A stretch of DNA of 64,000 nt from Monosporascus cannonballus. Lineage: Eukaryota; Ascomycota; Sordariomycetes; Xylariales. The stretch covers positions 55,373 through 119,372 of the forward strand of contig QJNS01000235.1 of the NCBI GenBank assembly GCA_004154925.1. Direction: 5' to 3'. The notes under the pieces were generated by a model that was given only the letters and a program-made list of their open reading frames with translations, did not search any database and had not been told where the DNA came from. A program made the position numbers and the translations under genes. This document shows, in pieces, positions 35,878-47,138 of this stretch; the stretch's first letter is position 1; each line of letters opens with the position of its first letter.

Positions 35878-38800
35878 TAATTTTCCCTTTTCCAGGATCT
35901 TTACCTTGAAAAATTAAATTATTTATTTATTAATTTTAATATATAACCTTTTTCTATATTCATTATGTCGAATTACTTAAAAAAATCTCGTTTTCGTAAA
36001 CATATTAATGTTTTTAGTTTTTCAAAAAATATTAAATATTTTAGTTTTAAAGTATCTTTTTGTTTTCATTATAAAAAAAGGTATAAAGTATAAAGTTGCT
36101 CGGAGTTCCTTAGAATATGCGCGTTATATCTATTGCGGCGATTGCTGTGATATTTCTAATCTTTTAAAAATTAAACATTAACAATTTCTAAATAAAAAAA
36201 TCGTTCAAAACGTAAAAAGGAGTAGGTTCGCAAAACTTTACGAACGGCTAGTAACAAATTAAATCGTTTGCAAAAAAAAGTGGTTATTCCGTTATCGTAA
36301 TATCGAGATGTTTCGTTAAAGCATTAAAGATACGGAGGCTATAAAGGAATTTGAACGTTTCGAAAAAAAAACAGGAATAGTTAAAAGCTGCCATTACGGC
36401 TATTACGTTAACGTAGGCCGCGGCCGATTAACCCGATATTCCGGTTACTAACTGGTTAATTTTAAACTGGGACGCGCCTGTCGTTATTAGTAAAAACTCC
36501 TTATTAGGCGTTAGGCGCTAATAACATTTTTGGCGGATTTTCAAGTATTTTCGGGTACTTTTTTCATTTAATTAGGTATTAAGTAAATTTATTTTGTTTT
36601 TGTATATCGAAAATATTTTCTACTTTATATATCCGTTCGTTTTGTATTTTTATATCGTTGTGTACCGTATATATCTTAATCGTATCCACTATTAATTCGA
36701 ATAAAAAAACGTAAAGAATTAGGTAAAACTTGATTTTCGATAAAAACTTTAATTGGTAATTACTTTTTGAAATTTTTTTAATAATTTTATATAAACCGAT
36801 ATATTTAAAATCGAGTTTTTTGCGAGGTTGTTTCGTTTAAATATTTTTTATAACGAGAAAAATTATTTTCCTTTTTTTGAACATTAATTTGTTTTTAATT
36901 CGTTTTAGTTATAAAATTCGCTTTTTTAATTTTATACAACTTCCAGTTTTATATATACTTTTTGATATATTTATTCTAACTATTATAATATAAAGATTAC
37001 TTTAATATTAATTAGACCGTTTTTATTTACTTTTTTATAAACTTTTAAAATAAAATTAAAATCCGTATTTGCAAATATTATTTTGATATTTTCGTAATAA
37101 TTAATATTTTAAGTTAATTATGTAATTAAATACTTTTTAACCTAGTTAATTTATTTGTAATTAATATAATACCATAAATAAATATTTATCGTTTAATTTA
37201 TACTTTTTGCTTTTTATTTATTTAAAGTTTAAAAATGTTAAATAACTTATAATTTAAGCCGATCTACATTATAAGGCTTTGCCAAAATTTAAATACGAAT
37301 GTTAATCTTTTATTTAAGATAACTTTTATTGATAATTTGTATATATTAAAAATGTCTTTAAAAAATGGATATTATTTGCTTGGCGTTTGTATTTTCGTAA
37401 ATCGGTCGACGATTACGAAAATATTATCGTAATATACTTTCATAAGTGGATCATTTGATATAGGAAGTTTACTAAAAAAATCGAATATAATTAAATACCA
37501 TGGTTGTTTTGTAACTAGTAATAGCTGTAATTTTCCGTATGGCTTATATCGCCGAACTTTTATTTTGGCGCAAATATCGCATTGCCATATAATTTTCTTT
37601 ACCGTTAATTTTGTTTTAAAAAAGAAATATATACGTTAAAGCCGTTTTAAGGATTTGTAGATCTCTGTATATTCGTATAACTAATATTCGTATATGTTTC
37701 GTACTGGATCTTTTTGATATTTTTCTAGAATTTGTATCTTGTTTATTCTTTAGTTTTTTTTAAAAAGAAACTGTCGTTATACTGCTGGATTTTCTGGTAC
37801 GTTTCGAAAGGTATTGCCCGAATTATCGTAATTTGTCGTAAGCGTAAATATCTTTTTATATTGGTATCGAAAATTATATAACTAACTTTAACTAATTTCT
37901 TTTCGTGGTCTAATAATTTATTTAAGGTATTTGCTTTGTTATTTTTTGGTCGTTTTTTATAAATAATAACGAAATCGAAGTTCGCCAATTTTTTCTCGTA
38001 ACGAAATGAACGTCCGGTAAATTCTCTGGTCGTAATAAGTCAGGTAAGAATTTAATAATCCGTATTAACCGTAATTTGGTATAAGGTTCCTTTTAAAAAG
38101 TACTTAAACTTTCGAAATACCATAATAATAATTATAAATTCCTTATTTGAAATACACTAATTAAGTTCGGTTCCTTTTAATTTATAAAAAGAAATATAAT
38201 AAAATATAATATATTTTAATTATTTCGTTACTTAATTATTATGTTTATCGTATAATCCGAAATATCGGTGTTTAATTTAATGGGGCGATTTAAATTATAC
38301 TTAATTAATATGTATTTGCTAATAATTATATTTTGAATATTTGAAAATAATTTTTTCATATCTGGTGTTTATTTGAATTGTTTTTTTTCATAAGGTTTGT
38401 TAAAGATATAGTTATTTTATTAACGTTTCGAAAAAGTTCCTGTAATAATATACGAAATTAAAAAATACCTATATCTTTTTGCCCGTAATTGGCATTTGTT
38501 ATTTTGTGATTACAGCGAATTTCTTAAGGTGTATTTTAAAATATTCTAGGGTAATAATATGTCCCAGATATTTTATTTCCTATTTATAAAATTAATTTTC
38601 TTTTTGCGTTAATAAATAACCTTACGTGGTATAAAACTTAAAGGATTTTGTAAACGTATTTTGCGTATAGTTTCTCCGTCTCGGAAAATATAAAAATGTC
38701 GTTAAGATAACAAACGACGACAATATCGAGGTATTTTCGTAATATATGACTTATTATCCGTTAGAAAATTATTAATACATTTATGAATCTTATTAGTATA

Positions 38801-41800
38801 ACCAAAAATTTAAATAGTCCGTATTTCGTTTTGAAAATTATTATTTATTCGTATCTTTCTTTAATTTTAATAAAAATATATTTATTTTTAAAATCGAATA
38901 ATATAAACCATTTAATTTTATACAGTCGGTTTTTTATTTTTATAATTCAAGGACAATAATGTTCGATTTATAATAATAATAGGGTTTAATTCTCGATAAT
39001 TAACCATAAATCGTAACTTTCCGTTTTTTTAAATATAAAAAACATAAAATATTCTGCTAATAACTTCGAAAGTCGAATCCATCCTTTTTATAACCGATTT
39101 TTCAAATATTCTTTAAAAATGCGTAATTCGTTTTTGTTAAGGTTATAAATAAGGTAAAACCTTGTCGAAAATCTTTTTAAGGATTATTTCATAATTTTAT
39201 TCGTTATATTCTAATAATTTCGTATCGAGCTTTTTTCGAAAATGCCGTTCGGATCTGTAATATCGTAGTAATATATGGGTCAAGTTTTTTAATTTTTAGG
39301 GCCGCTGCTTTAAATCGTTATTTAGTTGCTTTAATTTCGCTTTAATAATAATCTCAATACGTTATATTTTTTCTAATGCCCATTGATTTTCTTATATTTT
39401 ATTCATTTAAGTAATAAGATTTCTATTATATTCTTATGTTTACATTCGTCGCCAATATCGATCGAATATTAACATCTTAATTTTCTCTTTTCTTATTTAC
39501 GAATAAGTTATAAGGTAAGCCTTATCTGGCCAATCCATCCATTAATTGAAACTCCGTATTGGCGTATTTATAATAATCCTAAAATGATATTATAATTCCT
39601 AAATAAAACGATGTAAAAATTAACTATCTGGTATTATCCTTAAACGAAAACCTCGAAATGATTAATTTCGCGTATAATTTTCCCGTTACCGTAAACGAAT
39701 TCCTAACCTTCGACATTTGTCGCTATATAAGCTTTTAACTTAAATCTCTATAACAGTTTAAACTTATTAACTATATCTAGTACAATATATTTCCCGCCCA
39801 AAGTTTTAAAATCTACCATTATAATACACCAATACGTTCCGATTCGTATATCCAAAATAATAAGATTATTAATAACTTTTATCGTCGTGTTTAAAAACGT
39901 TTTTAGGAATTCTTTTTCGCTTTTTTGAGTTTCGTTCTTTTATAACTTTTTATAAATACCTTTTTTTCTTCTAAATTTTGTTTAAATTTATTAAGTTTTA
40001 TTGATATTTTTGCGTTTAACGCATTAAGTTACTGTATTTACTGTTATTACCGGCGTATTTTTCCTTTAAATTGTATTAATTACTTTTAATTTTGCTATAA
40101 TTCCTTTCCTTATGAAATAAATTACTTTCTTAGATTTACGATTATATCTTATTATATATTATTTTAATTATTATTCCAAAAATCGTTTATAAATTAGCGT
40201 ATTTTTCTTAAACAGCTTTTTTTCGTAACACTTTATAATAAATAAAAATCCGTAATAATATTTTCGTAATATATTTCTTTTATACGTTAAATTAATTCCT
40301 TTTCCGTTTAATAATTATATACTTAGAAAAATTAAAAGGGGTTTTTCTGCGGGCATTATTCTTTTCGCGCCAGCTTTTTCTTTTAGCTAGTTATTAATTA
40401 TTTTCTAAGGTTACAAATCGACAATATCAATATTATTATTTATCGGTTTTGTTATTATGGATACGGTTTGGAAAATCGAATCCTTTATAATATATGGGAG
40501 TAATCCGTTCGTAAATATATTATTTTCATTTTTCGTAATCGGGATATTCTCATCGTCGACAATATATAACATATATTCTGCTTTACCGGCGGAAAATTCC
40601 GGAACATTTTTTTCCGTTTAATCCGAGTATTCGGGTAATTACTTTTATAATATTTCTTATTTTGCTCGCGATATTTATTAAGCTAGGCTTTTGGTTTTTC
40701 GAAATCTTCGTCGAATTTCTTGTCGTAATAGCTTTTATTATATTTTTTGTTATAAAGAGCCTGGTATATACGTAGGCTGAATTATGTTAATAGATTTCTC
40801 TTTATTTTTCTTATTTTTTCTGAACTGTTCCTTAAGTATAGGTTTTCAATTATCTTGACGGGGTTTCTTAGATGTCTTATATTATGCTGCTTTATGTCCT
40901 ATTCTGTTGCAATTATAGCATTTGGTCTGGCTTTAATCCTTTTTATAAGTAACTCCTAATGCCATAGGTCCTAGTTCCGTGTTATAAAAAGTATTATTAC
41001 GTCGAAAAGCGTTAATATTAACTATATATCGCGATTTATTATCATTTTTCATTTAATACTTTAAATACGTTATACGTATTATCGATCGTTAATCTTAATT
41101 ATTATAACCATACAATTCGATAAATAATTAGGCCGATTAAACTTATATTTTTTATATTTCTTTTTTAGGACGTCCAAAAACTTAGCTATTAAAAGTTTTT
41201 ATTATAAATTTAATATAACGGTTAAATCAATTAACGTATTACTATAATTCAATATTTATTTTTTTGTCGCAATTATTAAATTTGTATTTGGGTTTGTATT
41301 TTTTTATTATTGCGAAAGCTTTCGTTAATATTTTTTCAATTGTTCGTAATCGTTATAAATTTATATTATTTCTGGCGTTTTTTGTTAATTGATAAAATAA
41401 TGTATTCTCCTATAAAAAGTTCGAATTAAATAACCGTATTTCCGGTAAATCGTCCGCCTATAAATTTAATTTATATAATAAATATAATAAATTAAATAAG
41501 AAATTATTTAATATACATTTAATATTAAGTTAAAAATCATTATATTTTAATCGAAGTTCCGTTTAAAAGTTCCGGCTTTAAAGGCTTAAGGACCTTTCCT
41601 AATTTCTTGGTAATATTTAGTTAAAAAACCTGTCTTATTCAAAAAAGCTTTCCGATTTCGGCAGTTCTTCTTTTTTTCTTAAACCTCTTATAGGCGGCTT
41701 AAAAAAACGTCGTAATATTATTATTACCTTTTTTAAATTAAAAACACACGTTCGTTTATGGCATTTAAATATCGAAAAACCTTTTCGCGAAAAAAGAGGT

Positions 41801-41930
41801 TGTTTTTTCGGATTCTATTTTAATATCCGAGCAAATAAGGCCTTAGTAAATAAATTATTTGGGTTGCTTATTAATAAATATAACGTCGACGATATTATTC
41901 AAAGTATAAAAGTATTATTAAATAAAAATT

Positions 41931-42333
41931 TATAACGCATAATAGTTAAACGGTGTAACCAATTATTAAACATTAAATATACGGGTTTATATTAATAAAA
42001 ATATCGTTATTATCTAAATTATAAATATAATAACGTATTTTGTCTAATAATTCCAAAAATACTTCAAATAATAATATTATATTATAAATTAAAATTATTT
42101 AAATTATGGAAATAATAAAAGTATATATTCTTATTCTAGTTCAAAATGCTTAAACGCTTTAAACCCTTCAGCCCGTTAAGCCCTTTAAGCTCCTTTGCCG
42201 GCTCAAAGGACTTAAGGTACTTGGCACCTTGAGATCTTTAAGCCGGTTACGTAACTTCTTGACGGTGGTCGGGGTTTATTTTTCTTGTGGGCCCGACCGT
42301 CCGCAAGGAAGCCAAGACCGTTAGGTCATAACA
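41931..42333 (-). repeat. Gypsy-3 LTR, right copy
   Basis: Partner of 35482-35877. The inner (left) end is heavily AT-shifted and its exact start is uncertain by up to 7 bp. The outer 200 bp are GC-balanced and end GTCATAACA, followed by AATAT. Confidence 0.88.
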
Positions 42334-42338
42334 AATAT

Positions 42339-42486
42339 ATAAACATCCTAATCAGAAAATAAAAAAAAATCCGAGAGGTTTTTAAAAATAGGTAACAGAC
42401 GTTTGCCAGGTCAAAATCCTCTGGGTACGTTTTTATCCTGATTTCTGTTATGTAAATCAAGGTACGCCCTAATCTTTTTTTATATT
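42339..42486. other. Right flank of Gypsy-3, unclassified
   Basis: Resumes the sequence interrupted by Gypsy-3 at 35,481. It is moderately GC-balanced, with no recognised gene. Confidence 0.5.
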
Positions 42487-42914
42487 TGTGAGAATAAAGT
42501 CCCTATGAGGATGAGGCTGGTAGCCGACCAGCCACCGATCAGCCACCGACTCACTTACTAGTATAAATCCACTATATGGCAGCTAGTGGGAAACGCCAGA
42601 TAGAAGTAACCTAATACACTCCTTGGAATCTGCTCTACGACTGGTCGGAGATTGTGAGAATTGAGACTCAAGGTGTGTATATTGATGATGTGTTTCGGCG
42701 CTAAATTCCCAACAACAACTGGAAAATTCAGGGCTATATATATACACGAATAAATGGATTATTAAGCGTATCATTCCATTATTAATCAGTATGAAAACGT
42801 ATGGAAGAAAAGGATTTTTTATTCCGGAAGCGTATAGGGGTAGGCCCACTTTTCCGGATCCGGATTCCTAGAGAGATCACCTCATCCCAGCTCACAGCTG
42901 TCCACTATCTTATA
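42487..42914 (-). repeat. Gypsy-4-type LTR, inverted, interrupted by a 220-bp insert
   Basis: Reverse complement of the 206-bp LTR found at 44718, 46933 and 54127: it starts TGTGAGAATA and ends ATCTTATA. It is the least RIP-damaged of the four copies. It is split after GGTCGGAGAT (42652) and resumes at 42873. No attached internal region in the matching orientation was found, so it may be a solo LTR. Confidence 0.85.
42653..42872. mobile_element. 220-bp insert with GAGAT target duplication
   Basis: It lies between duplicated GAGAT 5-mers (42648-42652 and 42873-42877) inside the LTR. It begins TGTGAGAATTGAGAC and ends GGATTCCTAGA, with a TATATATATAC run inside. It has no inverted termini. Composition is normal, with no RIP signature. 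It could be a solo LTR of an otherwise unseen family, but it does not end in CA. Confidence 0.65.
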
Positions 42915-42959
42915 ATTTACTTATTCCGGGTTTGGACAATAAGAAATGGGGCGCTTTCC

Positions 42960-44923
42960 AATCGCGGCGTATTACAATATAAATTTACTTAAATTTTCGT
43001 TCGTTCCCGTTATTATTTATTATGCTTTAGAAATTTCGTAAACCTTATAACACTTAATATACGCGCCGTTAACGCCGATAAGGCCCGTAATATCCACGGA
43101 CACTGATTAAAGGTTAAACGTTTCGTTAATTTTCTGCTTATAATATTTACCTGTATTTCGGTATTCATATTTATTTATATTATTAAATCCTCTGTATTTC
43201 TTTTAATAAGTACCCTTTTTTTAAAAGGCTGCTTTATTTTAAGCGTGCTGCAGTTATTAGCTAAAGTAAACTGGACATATACGCTTATTCCGGCTCCTTG
43301 TTTGCGTTTATGTTTAAAAATTAATTTGATTTATCGTTATATATTATAACATTTTACAAAGCTTTCAGAAATTAATTTTCGTATAACCGGGATAAAAAGG
43401 TCTTGGTGTCACTTTTAAGTTTATAATTCACGTTTTTATAATCTGATTTCTTATAGCTATAACATTTAAATAGGCCCTTATAAAAATTAAAGGTATTAGG
43501 TCGTATAAATATGCTTTAATTGGATTAAACCGGCGATTATCTGCTTTCCGAATATAAAAACGCCCGTGGTTCTTACTGGTCCTATACGCCGCTTTTAATT
43601 TACTTTAAGGATTTCTTTTCTCGAAAATATTGAAATAAAATCGTTTATCTTTATTAATACTTTTAGCGAAAAATAATCAGTTTTTTTTTCTCTTTTTTCC
43701 CACCGTTCTAATCATATTTTGCCTTATTTACTATGTTATTGATTTGTTTTAGCTTTACGATTTTTCATAATAAAATGTTTCGTAACCTTAATACTTATTT
43801 GTAAAAGTAATTAAAAGCAAAACGCTTATTACTCCGATCGTTCTCCGGGTTAAAGGCATTTGAAAACTTTGTTTTATAAATTAAAAGCTTTTATTTAGTA
43901 TAAAAGTTTAAAAGGGATTAATCGGATCGTTATTGCATTTTCATAAATTGTTCTCTATATTCTTTATCGAAAGGAATTAGGATTTGCGTAATTTCTTTAA
44001 ATAAAAATGCGTAGTCTTTTATTTTTAATTCTTTTTCGTAATAAAAATAATTAAACGTAACGTGGTATAATTACTAAATGTTGGTAATAAAAATATACAT
44101 ATCGCCTATAGCTTATTAAATATAAAAAAAAGATTTGGCCTTCATTTTTCGGCGTAAACGTTTGTAATAACTTTTATTTAATTTTTTTTCTTTAATTACC
44201 GTATATTCGGAAAATTTCGAATAATTATAACATAATATTCGTTTATCGCTCTTAAGCTTTTACGACAATATCGCACTTAATTTATAGAATTTTGCTTTTT
44301 TTAAACTTATATTATTATCTATTATTCGGGAAATTGTTAAAATAATTCCGAATATTATTGATTTTGTTACCAGATAATTTTCAAAATCTGGTTATTATTA
44401 AAGGGCTTAACCCTTCCTTGCTTTAAACTCCGGAATGCGGTTAATATATTATATTCGTTTTTCCAGAGTTTAATAAGGTTATCGGAACATAGCTTTATTA
44501 TATATATGAAGTAATTCGAGATCCCGAAAACCATAATCCTTTGTCCGTTAAAATTCCGTTATACGCTTTCTCGCCTATTTCCGTACCATAATCGATCGTT
44601 TGTTAGTTGGGTTCCTATCAGCGGTTTTTTCAACTACTAATCTAAGTTCGTTTTATAGTCGGCGAACTTTTCTTTTGATAATTATCGCGTTATTCTCCAT
44701 AATAAAAATAGAAAGAATATAAGATAATAAATAATTATAAGCTTAAGTAAATAATATCCGATTAGTCGTAAAGCAAATTCTGAAAAGTAAATATATTAAG
44801 TTACTTCCATTTAGCGTTTTTTACTAACTGTTAGGTGGTGGATTTATATTAATAAGTGGGTCGGTGGCTGATCGGTGGCTGGTGTGCTACTAGCCTTATC
44901 TTCATAGGGGCTGTATTCTGATA
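42960..44923 (-). mobile_element. Gypsy-4 copy, truncated, with one LTR
   Basis: Matches the 5' (gag-side) part of Gypsy-4 at about 52,400-54,332 along its length and ends in an LTR at 44718-44923 (TATAAGATAAT to TATTCTGATA). The left end, near 42,960, is a truncation. It is strongly RIP-mutated. Confidence 0.8.
44718..44923 (-). repeat. LTR of the truncated Gypsy-4 copy
   Basis: 206 bp, the same length as LTRs 46933-47138 and 54127-54332. Its initial TG is changed to TA. Confidence 0.85.
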
Positions 44924-45690
44924 GGTATATTTTTTTGAAATCTTTTACGTTACGTTCTTTTTTTACAGCTTATTGCGTGCTTTTTTAATTTTTACTAAGA
45001 CGTTTATAATTAATACGTTGTAAACAGAATGCTAATAACGAATATAATAATTACTATTCGGAATTTTAACTACAAAGAATATTCTGATTCTTTAAGGGGA
45101 ATATAATTCGTATAAAAAACCACTTAAAAGCCGAACTTTTTAATAAAATTCGCATTAATTCAAACGGAGCCTTTTCTTCTCTCTTTGAATACGACTAATT
45201 ATGATAAAATTAACTGGAAAACATTAAAAAAAGGATTTCAGGAAAACTATCCATTATATTTAGCATTGGGACAAAGATCTTTGGCAAAAGATGATCATAT
45301 TACGAAAATAGAGGTTTTCGTTTTAAGAAAACGTTTTTTTTAAAACTTAACGCAGGTACGCAACGGTTGAATTCCGGCCAAGAATTCTCAGCTCCTTTTA
45401 GTGATCTAGGTAATCTATATTATTTAATTAAATTACATAAATCATATAACTGTGTAATACATATACTGGGGAAAAAATAAATATATAATAAATCGATTTT
45501 TTATATAAATTGCACCTATTTAGTTTCGCTCCTAAGTTATTATTCTAAACTTTTAATCAAAGATATCGTTCTTTAGTTAGGGGAAAAATCCGCAAATCTT
45601 GTCAACGAAAAAACTGCTAAATTATTTTTCGCTCTATTATTATCTCCAAATCAAAATACGTTTCGGATACTGCTTATATCTCCAGGTCGA
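44924..45690. other. Unclassified AT-rich stretch
   Basis: It lies between the truncated Gypsy-4 copy and the Gypsy-6 relic. Partly less AT-rich than its surroundings (about 45,330-45,420). I see no gene, LTR or TIR in it. Confidence 0.4.
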
Positions 45691-46932
45691 TATTTGAGAG
45701 GTTGGTTATATTTTATTCCTTTAAATAATAAATTATTCATTATATCCTTATACCTTTATTCGTTATTATTTCTAATCGAATAATAAGATTTTCATTCTTT
45801 TTTAGTTTATTAACGAAGCATAGGGCAAGTTTTACATGGTCAATCTTTTTAGTTAATTAAAAGTTGGTAAAAATATATCTTTAATAATCCGGAAATTATA
45901 TTATAATTTTCAAGTTAAATAATATTATAATTAATCGTTTAGTATTATTCTTAAATAAAAATCTCGACATAATAAAATTTATATTAATCTATTTGCTTAT
46001 CGTAAACAAAATCCTAAATGTCGACATTTGTAATTATATAAAGTTTTAACTTATATTGTCATAAACGTTTAACTCTATAAGCAATATTCGATTAAGTATA
46101 ATTTCCGCTTAAAGTTTTGTAATTTATTATTACATTATACTAATGCCCTCCGATTTGTATTTTTAAGGTACTAAAATCATTAACGGCTTTTATCGTTACA
46201 TTTAAGAGCTTTTTACAAGAATTCTTAATTTTTCTTAATTTCAATATTATGTAGTTCTTTTATGAGTAATTTGTTTTAATTTCTTTTCGAATTTGTTAAA
46301 TTCTATCTATATTTCTTTATGCAATATGTTAAATTATTATACTTATCCTCTCTGCAGACATACTTACCTTTAAATTATATTCATCTTTTTGAAATAACTT
46401 TCGATCTCTTATCCTATTCAATATAATATTTTCCGAATAATACGTAATATTTAACAGGTTTTTTATAATTTACTATCTTTTTAATGAAATTTGAGAATAA
46501 ATCATCGGATATTTTTCTTCAATAGGTATTCTTTTCTGAGATTATAATAAATATTAATAAAAATGAAATATTTATAACCATTTACTACTAATTTTACACG
46601 AGAAACAAAATATATTTTTCGGAATTAATAAATATATTAATCGTAAAAATAAAGAAAGCTTTTTTATAAATATTACTTTTCTTTTCGCTAATTCTATAAA
46701 GTTATTCCATTATCGATATTATTATTAATTCACTTTTTTATTTTAGGCTATATTAAAAGATTAAATTCTCTTTATATATATATACGATATGATAATAAAT
46801 AAATTCTTTTTATTTCTTATATATTTAACATTCTCGTCGTCTGTAATGTACGGTGTATATTTTATAAAATCGATTAAAGATTTCTAAATAAATATCTTTT
46901 ATCCATTTTTAATATTTTTTCAATTATTTTTT
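45690..46932 (-). mobile_element. Gypsy-6 relic, left part
   Basis: Parallels the protease-region sequence of Gypsy-1 at about 16,550-17,700 (for example the block around GTAAACAAAATCCTAAATGTC) in the same minus sense. It is interrupted at 46,932 by Gypsy-4 and continues at 54,338. Confidence 0.7.
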
Positions 46933-47138
46933 TGTAAGATAATGGACAGCTGTAAGCTGGGTAAGGTGATCTCCGACCAGTCGTAAAGCAGATTCCAAGA
47001 AATAAATGTATTAGGTTACTTCCATCTGGCGTTTCCCATTAACTGCCAGATAGTAAATTTATATTACTATGTATGTCGGTGGCTAATCGCTAATTAATCG
47101 GTTATTAACCTTATTTTTATAAAGGCTATATTTTTATA
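46933..47138 (-). repeat. Gypsy-4 LTR, left copy
   Basis: Starts TGTAAGATAATGGACAGC. The first 110 bp (outer) are preserved; the last 90 bp (inner) are AT-shifted and end TTTTTATA for TTCTCACA. Confidence 0.9.

Larger units (their letters stand above)
35482..42333 (-). mobile_element. Gypsy-3, chromovirus-type Ty3/gypsy retrotransposon
   Basis: A complete 6.85-kb minus-sense element with a perfect target duplication AATAT (35477-35481 and 42334-42338). RT has YLND at 38698-38709, a RIP-type change of YLDD. A segment after RNase H (FDFVIIYKKRPKNNKANTLN) is still open at 37,743-37,988. A chromodomain-like tail (YKVENIFDIQKQNKFT, YLIK) is at about 36,540-36,640. Gag and protease lie towards 41 kb. 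It is closely related to Gypsy-1 over its whole internal region. Confidence 0.92.
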
